This document shows, in pieces, positions 1 to 9,248 of a stretch of DNA of 64,000 nucleotides. The position numbers were made by a program, and so were the translations under genes. Origin of the DNA: Thalassospira xiamenensis M-5 = DSM 17429 (lineage in GTDB: Bacteria > Pseudomonadota > Alphaproteobacteria > Rhodospirillales > Thalassospiraceae). Within the stretch, counting starts at the first letter, position 1; each line of letters opens with the position of its first letter. Location of the stretch: positions 1,159,501-1,223,500 of the forward strand of contig NZ_CP004388.1 of assembly GCF_000300235.2 (NCBI RefSeq), written 5' to 3'. The notes below the pieces were generated by a model. The model saw only the letters and a program-made list of their open reading frames with translations, made no database searches and was not told the origin of the DNA.

Positions 1-25
1 AAAACCACGGGGAAAGCGCATCGGT

Positions 26-2026
26 GTGGCGTTAAAGGATTTGTGCCGGAGCATTGTCGGGACGTTCCGCGTTCGGGAAGATCAACCCGAACTGGTTCGC
101 GCGCAGGTCAAGGCCCTTTCCCGTCAAATCCCGTTACTTTACATCCTGCTTTTTGCAAACGCGGTCGCGCTGGCTTTCACGCATTACGGAACCGCACCCG
201 ACTGGATGACGGTTTATATTCCAGCGGTTCTGGGGATTGTCTGTCTGATCCGTGGGCTTGCATGGATGCGCTTGCGTGATACGGCAAATGATTTTGCCAG
301 TGCGGTGCTGCATTTGCGCCGTATCCGCATTCTGGCCGCAGTCATCAGCGTCGTCTTCACCGCCTGGGCGATCAAGATGTTTGGTTATGGTGATGCCTAT
401 CAACAGGGGCATGTCGCCTATTTCATCTCGATCACCGTGGTTGGGTGCATCTTCTGTCTGTTGCATTTTCCCCCAGCTGCTCTTTTGGTCGTCATCATCG
501 TTCTTGGGTCTTTCATCCTGCATTTCGGGTCTACCGGGAACGAGGTTTACGTCGCGATTGCGGCCAATATGGCGATGGTATCCTTGATGATTGTCCAGAT
601 CATCCGAAGCTACTACGCGGCGTTTTCTGGACTGGTGGAATCGCAAATCGATCTGGAAAAGCAGCACACCAAAACCATCGAGCTTTCCAACCAGAACCGT
701 GAACTGGCCTTTCGTGATGCCTTGACCGGTCTTTCCAACCGCCGCGCATTCTTTTCCCATCTTGACGAAGCGGTAGCACGCGCAAAGGACGGCGGGCGTT
801 TTGCGGTTGCGATGATTGATCTGGACGGATTCAAGCCGGTCAATGACGTGCATGGCCATCCGGCTGGCGATGATGTGCTGGTCAAAGCCAGCGCCCGCTT
901 ACGCGACATTCTGGGACCGGATGTCTTGTTGGCGCGACTGGGTGGGGATGAATTCGGTGTGATCCTTGACGATATTACGGATGCCGCGGAACTGATCCGT
1001 ATCGGACGGGAACTTTGCGGAACGCTTAATGATCCGTTCGAGGTTGGCGGGGGAACGGTGCAGCTTTCCGCATCGCTTGGTTTTGCGACCTACCCGGCGG
1101 TGGCACGTAAACCCAACGCCCTGTTCGAGCGTGCCGATTTCGCGCTTTACTACGCCAAGAAGAACATGCCGGGCCATCCGGTTTTGTTCGCCGCCCATCA
1201 CGAAACCCTGATCCGCCATGACAGCCAGATCGAACAGGCCCTGCGCAAGGCTGATCTGGAAAGCGAATTGTCGATCCATTATCAACCGGTTTTTGATTTG
1301 CACAGCGGTAAACTGCATTCGATCGAGGTGCTTGCCCGGTGGGATAATGATAAAATGGGGCGGGTTTCACCCGAAATGTTTTTTCCGGTGGCCGAAAAAA
1401 CCGGGCAGGTCGGAACTCTGTCGACGATCCTGTTCCAGAAGGCGCTGAAATCCATGATCGCCTGGCCACAGGATGTACCGTTGTCGTTTAACCTGTCGGC
1501 CCGCGATATAGTTTTGCCCGACATGGCGCACTGGCTGATTGATCAGATCAAATTCTTTGGGATTGATCCGGGACGTCTGACATTTGAAGTGACGGAAACG
1601 GCTTTGCTGCGCGATTTTGTGTCGGCCCGTGCCAGCATTCGCTATCTGCGCCGCCACGGGGCAAAGGTTGCGCTGGATGATTTCGGAATCGGGTATTCCA
1701 GCCTGCGCTATGTTCATGAACTGGAATTCGACTGTCTGAAGATTGATCGCAGTTTTATCGAACCGATTGTTACCAGCGAACGCAGCCAGCGGATTGTCAA
1801 AACCGTGATCGACATGTGCGACAATCTGGGCACCGATTGCGTGATCGAAGGGATCGAGACACCCGAACAGCGCGACCAGGTCCTGCGTCTTGGCGGGCGT
1901 CTCGCACAGGGATATTTCTTTGCCCGGCCATCGGCCAGCATTGATTGGGATGCCTTGCCCAATGTGGCAGATCGGGATTGGACAGAAACCCCATCGGATG
2001 TCCGACAGGTCGACGCAAAATCATAA
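26..2026 (+). CDS. Membrane GGDEF-EAL cyclic-di-GMP protein
   Basis: Predicted inner-membrane protein of c-di-GMP turnover. About 200 N-terminal residues hold several hydrophobic segments and form an unclassified membrane sensor. A GGDEF domain follows, with an intact GGDEF at residues 306-310, so cyclase activity is possible. No RxxD inhibitory site lies upstream of it. The EAL domain carries EVLAR (434-438) in place of EALxR, and keeps TFEVTET, LDDFGIGYSS and EGIETPEQ, so phosphodiesterase activity is plausible. The GTG start has GGGGA about 11 bases upstream, but the frame stays open to the left edge, so the true start could lie outside the window. Which activity dominates cannot be told from sequence. 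Confidence 0.9.
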   Translation: MALKDLCRSIVGTFRVREDQPELVRAQVKALSRQIPLLYILLFANAVALAFTHYGTAPDWMTVYIPAVLGIVCLIRGLAWMRLRDTANDFASAVLHLRRIRILAAVISVVFTAWAIKMFGYGDAYQQGHVAYFISITVVGCIFCLLHFPPAALLVVIIVLGSFILHFGSTGNEVYVAIAANMAMVSLMIVQIIRSYYAAFSGLVESQIDLEKQHTKTIELSNQNRELAFRDALTGLSNRRAFFSHLDEAVARAKDGGRFAVAMIDLDGFKPVNDVHGHPAGDDVLVKASARLRDILGPDVLLARLGGDEFGVILDDITDAAELIRIGRELCGTLNDPFEVGGGTVQLSASLGFATYPAVARKPNALFERADFALYYAKKNMPGHPVLFAAHHETLIRHDSQIEQALRKADLESELSIHYQPVFDLHSGKLHSIEVLARWDNDKMGRVSPEMFFPVAEKTGQVGTLSTILFQKALKSMIAWPQDVPLSFNLSARDIVLPDMAHWLIDQIKFFGIDPGRLTFEVTETALLRDFVSARASIRYLRRHGAKVALDDFGIGYSSLRYVHELEFDCLKIDRSFIEPIVTSERSQRIVKTVIDMCDNLGTDCVIEGIETPEQRDQVLRLGGRLAQGYFFARPSASIDWDALPNVADRDWTETPSDVRQVDAKS

Positions 2027-2317
2027 CGTTTCCATCATGAAGCGGGTGATCGCAAATAGGGCAAAACCGGCTGCATCTTTGCCCTATTGATGTCGGTTTC
2101 GCGGTTAATCTTCCCGCAACCCAATCAGGGTATTCTTCTGGTCATCCGGCATGGCAGATAGTGGCATATGCCCGCGTCGCGCGCCGGACTGCACCGGATA
2201 CCGATTTTGCGGCCGATCTAAGCAATTGAAACGACTCGTTGTTTTTATTGGCTATTGCAAGGATTCAGGCGAGTCGTTACGATTCGCCATCTTAGACGGG
2301 AACAGGGCTTCGGACAG

Positions 2318-2911
2318 ATGTCAGGCCAGACGCACATTTCATCCCAGATAGCCGCTGTCAAGATTGATGGCATTGATCTGGCGCCTGAAATTCGCACCCG
2401 TCTTCGTCATCTGATTGATACACTGCCTGACCAACCCGCCCGATTACGGGTAATGGGGCATGTTCTGCTGGATATGGGGCTTGGCAGTCTTGCACTTGAT
2501 GCGTTTGGACGGGCCTTGTTGCTGGATGATCTTGATCCGGCAACGCATCTGGGATTGACCCGGACCTATTTGCAGAACGGATCACGCGACATCGCGCTTG
2601 AACATCTGGAAATCGCAATCAGCCTGCGGCCCGATGCCCGCGAGTTGCGCGTGGTGGCCGCCGATCTTGTCTCTTGCTGCGACCGCATGAAGGCATTCGA
2701 TCAATTGGGTGCGGTCCTGTCGAGAGATCCGGATCACGCGGGCGCACGCAAGGGGCTTGCGGCATTGATACGATCCGTGATCACAAGCCGCATTCAGGAA
2801 AGCAGATCTTCTGCGTCAAAGGTTGCGACCGATACCACCCATATCTGGGATTTGCAGGATCATATGCCGGAACGGGAACTCTCACCGCCCCAGCCGTGGT
2901 TTTTGAATTAG
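2318..2911 (+). CDS. Tetratricopeptide-repeat protein
   Basis: Soluble protein of 197 residues from the ATG at 2318; a TTG at 2255 would add 21 residues. The middle part reads as two or three TPR-like helical hairpins, for example GLGSLALDAFGRALLLD followed by NGSRDIALEHLEIAISLRPD. TPR folds bind proteins, and the partner is unknown. No signal peptide is seen. The gene ends 16 bases before the convergent phosphatase gene. The Shine-Dalgarno sequence is weak with either start. Existence of the gene is fairly sure, its role is not. Confidence 0.7.
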   Translation: MSGQTHISSQIAAVKIDGIDLAPEIRTRLRHLIDTLPDQPARLRVMGHVLLDMGLGSLALDAFGRALLLDDLDPATHLGLTRTYLQNGSRDIALEHLEIAISLRPDARELRVVAADLVSCCDRMKAFDQLGAVLSRDPDHAGARKGLAALIRSVITSRIQESRSSASKVATDTTHIWDLQDHMPERELSPPQPWFLN

Positions 2912-2927
2912 CTGATTGTGCCTGATG

Positions 2928-4994
2928 TTATTTTCCTGACCGGGTAAGGGCATTGGGCTGTAATGATACGACGGTGAAGTCGTCATGCAGCTTGACCGGT
3001 GCGCGATCCATGAATTGATCGGCAAGGTGGGATGCCAGGTCGGTCATGCCGCCTGTTTCGGAAATTATGTCCTGAACCATTTTCAAAAGCCGTTCACCTT
3101 CAAGAAAAGCCCCATCATCAAGCACGGTTTCGATCAACGCATCGCTGTAAAGCAGCAGGAAATTATCGATCCCGAAGGGTATTTCGCGGGTTTCATATCG
3201 GGCATCGCGGATAACGCCAAGCGGCACACCTGAGCCATCAAGAAACGTGGTTTCACCGGTTTTGATGTTGCCCAGAACTGGCGAGGTGCAGGCCGCACTG
3301 GCGTAGCGGAATGTTTCGGCGGTTCGATTGATAACACCATATAGCATCGTGGCGTATTGGCCGACCGGGAGCAGACCTTTGAGGTGGCGGTTAAGAGATT
3401 CCAGATAGACACCCGGATCATCATCATGCTGGTCATCCGACCAGATCAGGGAATGAAGACGGAATGTATTGAGTGCGGCACCAAGTCCGTGACCGGCAAA
3501 GTCAACGATGTAAACACCCAGCCGGTCGTCATCAATCGGGGCCAGTCCCCACATGTCACCGCCAAGTTCAGATGACATCTGGAAGCTGGCACTGATGGTC
3601 ATGCCATATTCAAGGCCGGTCCCCCGATATTGTTCCGCCTTGGGGATCAGCATTTCCTGCATGTCACGCGCCATTTCCAGTTCGGACTGCGTACGTTCCT
3701 GATAGGCCTGCAACTGTTTGACCAGTAGACGATTTTCAAGATGGATACGCGTACGCGCGATCATTTCCGCCTTGTTTAGCGGCTTTAAAATAAGGTCGGT
3801 CGCTCCGTCCTCGAAAATCCGCGTGCGCCCTTCGTTTTCTTCAAGCGCGGTCTGGGCAATGATCGGGGTTTCGGCAAATAGCGGGTCGGCACGCAGGGCC
3901 TTGCATACCTCGTAACCATCCATTTTGGGCATGATGATATCTAGGATGATCAGGTCGGGATTATGCTTTTGCGCCTGTGCCAGTGCATCTTCGCCGTCCT
4001 TGGCGAAAACCAGATTGGTAAACCCGTCCGAACGCAAATACGACGCGATGATTTCACGCGATATCATGGTGTCATCGGCAATCAGTATCATCGCATCACG
4101 CGGGTTGCGAAGGTCTCCTTCCCCGGCGGCCCGTTCGGCGGCCTCAAGACCCGCGACGAAATTGGTATTAAGCGGCAGGGCTGCCGATGCATCGGGGGCA
4201 AAAGTCAGCCGGATTGTCCGCCCGCCACGATCAAAGGTGACATCGTGGCAAAGGCTTCGGATCAATGGCAGGCCACGGCCAAAGGTGGATTCAGCGCCGG
4301 GTAATTTGGGAAGCGGTGTCTCATCGGGCGGGACAAAGCCTCTGCCCTGATCATGGATCGAAATTTCGACATTGCCATTGCGCCGTTTTTTCGCCGTCAG
4401 CATGATCGCGCGGCCACCATGGATCGGGGATGCCAGGCGGCGCGCCGTTTCCTCGCCCAATTCGTTGAAGCGGTCCATCGACAGATGGCCGGCCGTATTT
4501 ATTTCCAGATTGCCGTGAAGCATCGAATTTGCAAAGGCTTCCTGAACGGCCATTTCGACCGTCGGCGCGATGGCATCGTGAATGATGCCGCGGTGGCGAA
4601 GGGCGGTGACGAATTTTCGTGCCATTGGCAGTTGATAGGCACTTTGCGTCGACATGCAGACCAGAAGGTCCCAATTCGCGCCCCGTTTGGCGGTTCGCAA
4701 CGGTCCAAGATCACCCAGATCAAGCGCATCATAGCATTCGACAAAATAATTGCAGTTGAGGCGCACCAGCGCGCCAAGCCATTCCCGACCGGTTTCGGAC
4801 GGTATCAGGCATAATTGATATCGGTTGCGGTGTTCAAAATCTTCGGGGCTTCGGCCAAAGAAAAGTTCCGCATTCGCGCCTGCGCCATCACCGAAAATAT
4901 GCTGCCCCCCCAGAACCTTTGCCGCGCGGGCTTGGTCAAGCGGTTCGGCAACCGCAACAAGGGGGCGCGGGTTGGCCTCGCCGGTTGTCGGCAT
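2928..4994 (-). CDS. Fused HATPase kinase, receiver and SpoIIE/PP2C phosphatase
   Basis: Cytoplasmic switch protein of 688 residues. An RsbW-like HATPase domain comes first (N box EAFANSMLHGN at 152-162, G box DQGRGF at 215-220, GRGLPLI at 239-245). A CheY-like receiver follows (about 302-420, predicted phospho-Asp352 in LDIIMPKMDG). A SpoIIE/PP2C phosphatase comes last (about 460-680, with LGGDMWG, VDFAGHG, LYSDALIE and DDFTVVSL holding the metal-binding Asp residues). In known partner switches the kinase phosphorylates, and the phosphatase dephosphorylates, a Ser/Thr of a STAS antagonist. A STAS gene sits 3 bases upstream in the same operon and is the obvious substrate. The receiver would let a histidine kinase set the balance. 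The downstream target is not encoded nearby. Confidence 0.9.
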   Translation of the reverse strand: MPTTGEANPRPLVAVAEPLDQARAAKVLGGQHIFGDGAGANAELFFGRSPEDFEHRNRYQLCLIPSETGREWLGALVRLNCNYFVECYDALDLGDLGPLRTAKRGANWDLLVCMSTQSAYQLPMARKFVTALRHRGIIHDAIAPTVEMAVQEAFANSMLHGNLEINTAGHLSMDRFNELGEETARRLASPIHGGRAIMLTAKKRRNGNVEISIHDQGRGFVPPDETPLPKLPGAESTFGRGLPLIRSLCHDVTFDRGGRTIRLTFAPDASAALPLNTNFVAGLEAAERAAGEGDLRNPRDAMILIADDTMISREIIASYLRSDGFTNLVFAKDGEDALAQAQKHNPDLIILDIIMPKMDGYEVCKALRADPLFAETPIIAQTALEENEGRTRIFEDGATDLILKPLNKAEMIARTRIHLENRLLVKQLQAYQERTQSELEMARDMQEMLIPKAEQYRGTGLEYGMTISASFQMSSELGGDMWGLAPIDDDRLGVYIVDFAGHGLGAALNTFRLHSLIWSDDQHDDDPGVYLESLNRHLKGLLPVGQYATMLYGVINRTAETFRYASAACTSPVLGNIKTGETTFLDGSGVPLGVIRDARYETREIPFGIDNFLLLYSDALIETVLDDGAFLEGERLLKMVQDIISETGGMTDLASHLADQFMDRAPVKLHDDFTVVSLQPNALTRSGK

Positions 4995-4997
4995 GTG

Positions 4998-5303
4998 TCA
5001 GTCTTCCAGCTTGAACAGGGTATCGAAGCGGGCAACTTCGAGCATGCGTTTTACCTGTCCCTGCGCGCCTTTGAGAATGACCGTTGCACGCGACTTCTCA
5101 CCTTCGTCACGGGCGAGCAGCAGCATGCCGAGCCCGGCTGAGTCGATGAACTCGACCCCGGAAAGGTCAAGGATTTGTGTTTCGGCTTCCTGACTGCGGA
5201 TTTCTTCGATCAGTTTGCGAAAACTGGAATGGTCCCCAAATGTAAATCGGCCATTCAGTTCGACCTTGATCGTGTCGCCGGATTTTTCGGTGGTGTAATT
5301 CAA
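4998..5303 (-). CDS. STAS-domain anti-sigma factor antagonist
   Basis: A single STAS domain of 101 residues, the usual size of SpoIIAA/RsbV proteins. The signature FIDSAGLGML holds the predicted phosphorylatable Ser55. In the family the unphosphorylated form captures an anti-sigma kinase or other partner, and the Ser-phosphorylated form lets go. It is the first gene of a two-gene operon; the HATPase-REC-PP2C gene starts 3 bases after its stop and can in principle both phosphorylate and dephosphorylate it. The 157-base gap to the divergent sigma-54 regulator must hold both promoters. Confidence 0.92.
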   Translation of the reverse strand: MNYTTEKSGDTIKVELNGRFTFGDHSSFRKLIEEIRSQEAETQILDLSGVEFIDSAGLGMLLLARDEGEKSRATVILKGAQGQVKRMLEVARFDTLFKLED

Positions 5304-5460
5304 GCCGTGATACTCCCGGATGCGAGCAATGTTACTGAAACTATGCCTTTTTTAACCAAAAGCTGATTTCTATGAGATAACGAATCAGCTGACTAGAGGT
5401 TAGCAGTTGTGCATGTAATGTCACTATCGGTATGGTTCCGGTAGATGAATAGATCGGGAC

Positions 5461-7065
5461 GTGAACGGCAAAATGCCAGAACAGGCACGCATTATCGTTG
5501 TCGAAGACACGCTGTCGCTTGCGCGGGTGTATCAGGACTACTTGCGCGCGGATGGCCACAAGGTCGAGCATGTCGTCACTGGTCGTGATGCTATTCAAAG
5601 ACTGCGAAATGATCCGCCTGACGTTCTGGTTCTTGATCTTATCCTGCCGGACATGGATGGGCGTGATGTTCTGCGCGCCGCCCATCAGGCCGCACCGGAA
5701 TGCAAGGTGGTTGTGATTACCGCCCACGGTTCGGTCAATGTCGCGGTCGAGGCGATGCGAGACGGGGCGTGGGATTTTCTTCTGAAGCCTTTTACCGCCG
5801 ACAAGCTTCGGATCACGGTCAGTGATGCCTTGGAAGGCCGGTCTGCGATCAGTCATGCGGTCCAAAAATCTGATGGCGTCGATACCGTCGACGAGATGTA
5901 TTTTGACATCATCGGCGCGTCGGACACGATGCATGATATCTATCGTATCATTGAAAATGCGGCCCCCAGTCGGGCAACGGTTTTCATTACTGGTGAGTCA
6001 GGGACCGGTAAGGAACTTGCGGCAGAAGCCATTCACCGTCGGTCGGAGCGGGTTAACGAGCCGTTTATTCCGCTAAACTGTGGCGCGATCCCCAAAGACC
6101 TGATGGAAAGCGAGATTTTCGGTCACGTCAAAGGCGCGTTCACCGGTGCCGTAATCGACCGCGAAGGGGCCGCACATCGGGCCGATGGCGGGACCCTTTT
6201 TCTGGATGAAATATGCGAGATGGATCTGGATCTGCAGACCAAGCTTTTGCGGTTCATTCAGACTGGCACATTCCAGAAAGTCGGTGGCAGTTCGATTGAA
6301 AGCGTGGATGTAAGGTTTGTTTGTGCAACAAACCGTGATCCGCTTGAAGAAGTGCGTGCCGGGCGTTTCCGAGAAGATCTGTATTACCGTCTTCATGTAA
6401 TTCCGCTTCACATGCCGCCCTTACGTGATCGCGATGACGATATCCTGCAGATCGCCAATTTCTATCTGCAACGCTTTACCCGAGAAGAAGGGCGCGATTT
6501 TCAACGCTTCAGCCCCGATGTTGCCGCCCTGTTTGCGCGCTATGCCTGGCCGGGCAACATTCGTCAGCTTCAGAACATCATCCGCAACATTGTCGTTCTG
6601 AATAATGGCACCGAAGTCACCATGTCGATGGTGCCCCGACCGGTTAACAGCGGCACGGACGACGAACGTTTTGGGTCGGAATCCATCGAAGCACCGCCCC
6701 CCCATCCGGTCGTCTCAAACGGGTTGGAGGATGCCGGTCGATTTTGGGAAGGGGACCCGGATGCGTTGGCCTTTTTGGCCGGGGCGCGCAACCTGCGCGA
6801 CGGGGTGGAACCTAAGCATATGGATATGGCCCCTGTCATGATTGGCGCGAATGGCCGGTTTGGCATGGCACCGATGCCAACCGGTTTGCCGATAGACAGC
6901 AGCTATGCCGGGATCAAGCCGCTTTGGCTGGTGGAAAAGCAGGCGATTGAAGAAGCAATTGTGCGATGCGGTGGCTCGATCCCACGTGCAGCGGATGCCC
7001 TGGGCGTCAGTCCATCGACGATTTATCGCAAGAAACAGGCGTGGGAAGAAAACGGGGCGAAATAG
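5461..7065 (+). CDS. Sigma-54-dependent response regulator (NtrC/LuxO type)
   Basis: Transcription activator of 534 residues. The receiver spans about 8-122 with phospho-Asp59 in LVLDLILPDMDG. The AAA+ domain has Walker A GESGTGKE (178-185), the sigma-54-contacting GAFTGA (225-230) and Walker B GGTLFLDE. A long linker leads to a Fis-type helix-turn-helix near 500-525 (IPRAADALGVSPSTIYRKK). All residues needed to activate sigma-54 promoters are present. A GTG at 5461 and an ATG at 5473 are both possible starts. No histidine kinase is adjacent. The gene diverges from the STAS/PP2C operon, and a hybrid kinase with an Hpt domain lies about 2.2 kb downstream; either could be linked to it, but this is inference. 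Confidence 0.93.
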   Translation: MNGKMPEQARIIVVEDTLSLARVYQDYLRADGHKVEHVVTGRDAIQRLRNDPPDVLVLDLILPDMDGRDVLRAAHQAAPECKVVVITAHGSVNVAVEAMRDGAWDFLLKPFTADKLRITVSDALEGRSAISHAVQKSDGVDTVDEMYFDIIGASDTMHDIYRIIENAAPSRATVFITGESGTGKELAAEAIHRRSERVNEPFIPLNCGAIPKDLMESEIFGHVKGAFTGAVIDREGAAHRADGGTLFLDEICEMDLDLQTKLLRFIQTGTFQKVGGSSIESVDVRFVCATNRDPLEEVRAGRFREDLYYRLHVIPLHMPPLRDRDDDILQIANFYLQRFTREEGRDFQRFSPDVAALFARYAWPGNIRQLQNIIRNIVVLNNGTEVTMSMVPRPVNSGTDDERFGSESIEAPPPHPVVSNGLEDAGRFWEGDPDALAFLAGARNLRDGVEPKHMDMAPVMIGANGRFGMAPMPTGLPIDSSYAGIKPLWLVEKQAIEEAIVRCGGSIPRAADALGVSPSTIYRKKQAWEENGAK

Positions 7066-7077
7066 ACAAGACAGCTT

Positions 7078-8133
7078 TTAAAGGCCCGCCAGCGCCTTTT
7101 CCAGCCTGATCCAGTCCTTTTCCGTGCCCGGCAGACCAAACCGGACACGGTCAGCATGATCATCAAACAACCGGACCAGAATGCCCTGCGTGCCCAGATG
7201 GTGCGCAAGCTTTGCGGCATTCTTGCCGTGATATAGCCGAAACAGTATGGTGCCGCCGATCCGTTCCAGATCGGTCAGGCTGGCAATCAGATTATCAAGG
7301 CGGTTTGCATCAATCGACAACTGTTGGCGCATATCGGTTTGCCATACCCGATCTTCAAATGCCGCCCGCGCGATGGTTAGTGCCGGACCCGCGATAGCCC
7401 ATGGACCGATCCGGTCGGTTAGATCAGCGGCCAGTTCCGGGGGCATGACGGCACATCCAAGACGTAATCCTGCAAGGCCGAAAAACTTGCCAAATGAACG
7501 CAGGACAATCATGTGTTCGAATTTATGGCATTGTCTGCAAATGCTGTATTCCGGGCTGCAATCCATAAAGGCCTCGTCAATCAGAAGCCATTTGCCATGT
7601 TCTGTTGCCATTTCGGCAAGTTCTGTCAGGGTGGTCTGGTCTATCAGGCCGCCATCGGGATTGTTCGGATTAACCAGAATGACAATGTCATCGCGGCCAC
7701 CAGGGGATTGCAGGATATCGGCCATGTTCGATACCCGGTTTTCCGGTGTTGTTGTGACGGTTTCCGTTCTGAACCCCGCACGTTTCCAGCCCAGTGCATG
7801 TTCGGCATATGTCGGGCCGATAATGTGAACGGTTGCGGTTCTGCCCTGATCGGCAAACCAGAAGGGAATGGTCTGGATCAATGCCTGCGTTCCCGGCGCA
7901 CAGGCAATCTGGTTGGGATGTGAAATGCCGTAATAGTCCGCTGCGGCCTGTTTCAGGGCGTCCAGTTCACTTGCCAGCGGCAATCGTTGCCAATGGATGG
8001 CATCAATCGCTGCGATTGGCCAGGCGGTTGCATTGATCCCCGTCGACAGATCAAGCCAGTCCGGTGCGGCAATGCCGTATTTTTCGGCCGCCGCATCGAT
8101 AGCGCCACCATGGGATGGGGATTGCAGGATCAT
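7078..8133 (-). CDS. cobC: CobC-like threonine-phosphate decarboxylase (PLP aminotransferase fold)
   Basis: PLP enzyme of fold type I, 351 residues. It resembles CobC/CobD, which makes the (R)-1-amino-2-propanol phosphate arm of cobalamin. Visible features are the N-terminal HGG and LDLSTGINATAWP, the NPNNPDGG motif, the IDEAFMD aspartate and the PLP lysine in RSFGKFFGLAGLRLG. The ATG at 8133 is preferred because AAAGG lies upstream and homologues begin near the HGG motif; a start at 8283 would add 50 residues and overlap the divergent gene. No other corrin gene is adjacent, so the B12 role is inferred from family. A related histidinol-phosphate-type aminotransferase is the alternative. Confidence 0.85.
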   Translation of the reverse strand: MILQSPSHGGAIDAAAEKYGIAAPDWLDLSTGINATAWPIAAIDAIHWQRLPLASELDALKQAAADYYGISHPNQIACAPGTQALIQTIPFWFADQGRTATVHIIGPTYAEHALGWKRAGFRTETVTTTPENRVSNMADILQSPGGRDDIVILVNPNNPDGGLIDQTTLTELAEMATEHGKWLLIDEAFMDCSPEYSICRQCHKFEHMIVLRSFGKFFGLAGLRLGCAVMPPELAADLTDRIGPWAIAGPALTIARAAFEDRVWQTDMRQQLSIDANRLDNLIASLTDLERIGGTILFRLYHGKNAAKLAHHLGTQGILVRLFDDHADRVRFGLPGTEKDWIRLEKALAGL

Positions 8134-8281
8134 GAATGTGCCTTTGGCCCGAAATGGGGATACAGAGCGGTGAAACAGAATGCTATCTGCGTAACGCGTG
8201 ACAGGATCGGGCGCAAGTCGGACTTGCGCGGCAGCAGGTGACTTCGTATCGTCCGCCAGACCCTGCATTGGATTTTCCGAC

Positions 8282-9166
8282 ATGATGACTGTGTTTCAGG
8301 CCTGCCAACGTGAAAGTTGGCTTTCGATCAACCCGCAACTGACAATTTCCGCCGCCGGTGCGGGGATCTGTGATGTGCCGTCGGTCGGTTATGACAATGG
8401 CAGATTTGACGGTTCTGCGCATTCCGACCGGTTCTGGCAGGATGGATATTTCCTGATTGATGATCTGTTGCCTGTTGAAAGTCTGGCGCAATTGCGCACC
8501 GGGATTGAAACATTGGTGGTCAACGGTTTGCCGCCAGCGATGATCTATCTGTATGACGAGGCATGGCAGGTTTTCATGCGACTTCGCCCGTTGCTGACCC
8601 ATTTTCTGGGGGATCGGGTAAAGCTGCTTCCGCATTTCTGGGCATGGCATGTCGATCCGGGGCAGGGCGGGCGCGGGTGGCCGCCGCATCGCGATTATCA
8701 GGGTGAAAGTGTTATTGGCGATGACATGCTGATCAGCCTGTCACTTTGGGTGCCACTGGGCGTTGCAAGCCCCGACAACGGCTGTATGTACGTATTGCCG
8801 CGTTCATTTGAAAAGTGTTATCCTTGCCCTGTTGCTAAACCGGAAGATGTTGTTTTGCAAGATGTTCGGGCACTACCCGCGAGACCGGGGACCGTGATGG
8901 GCTGGCGGCAGGACTTGTATCATTGGGGTGGGCGCGCCAGTACCTTTGCCACCGAACCAAGGATCAGTCTGTCGCTTGAATTTCAGAATGCAGCATTTGA
9001 TCCCCTGGCGGATCGTCTGCTTGATCTGGACCAGCCACCGGCGTTTCGTGAACGGCTTGAACTGATCGTGCAGCAATTTGCGAAATACCGGCATATGCAA
9101 TCGATGGACGACGATATCCTGCGATGGGCAAACAGCATTCACGCCGAACTGTCAGGTTGGGCATGA
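8282..9166 (+). CDS. Phytanoyl-CoA dioxygenase (PhyH) family protein
   Basis: Predicted Fe(II)/2-oxoglutarate dioxygenase of 294 residues from the double ATG at 8282/8285. The metal triad is visible: HRD near residue 136 (in WPPHRDYQGES) and a distal His in DLYHWGGRAS, with the following Arg placed to bind 2-oxoglutarate. The family hydroxylates small molecules or lipids; the substrate here is unknown. It diverges from the CobC-like gene, with the start codons about 150 bases apart, so a metabolic link is possible but unproven. The hybrid kinase follows after 82 bases. Confidence 0.8.
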   Translation: MMTVFQACQRESWLSINPQLTISAAGAGICDVPSVGYDNGRFDGSAHSDRFWQDGYFLIDDLLPVESLAQLRTGIETLVVNGLPPAMIYLYDEAWQVFMRLRPLLTHFLGDRVKLLPHFWAWHVDPGQGGRGWPPHRDYQGESVIGDDMLISLSLWVPLGVASPDNGCMYVLPRSFEKCYPCPVAKPEDVVLQDVRALPARPGTVMGWRQDLYHWGGRASTFATEPRISLSLEFQNAAFDPLADRLLDLDQPPAFRERLELIVQQFAKYRHMQSMDDDILRWANSIHAELSGWA

Positions 9167-9248
9167 CAAAAGCCCTGCATCGCGTTCCAGATGCCGGAAT
9201 GGCATACTAACAACGGTCAAAAAGACCAGAACCGGGGTCGATGCCAAT

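Noticed and set aside
5304-5460. Sigma-54 promoter between the STAS operon and the NtrC-type regulator
   Set aside because: No GG-N10-GC element with the usual TGGC/TTGC context was found.
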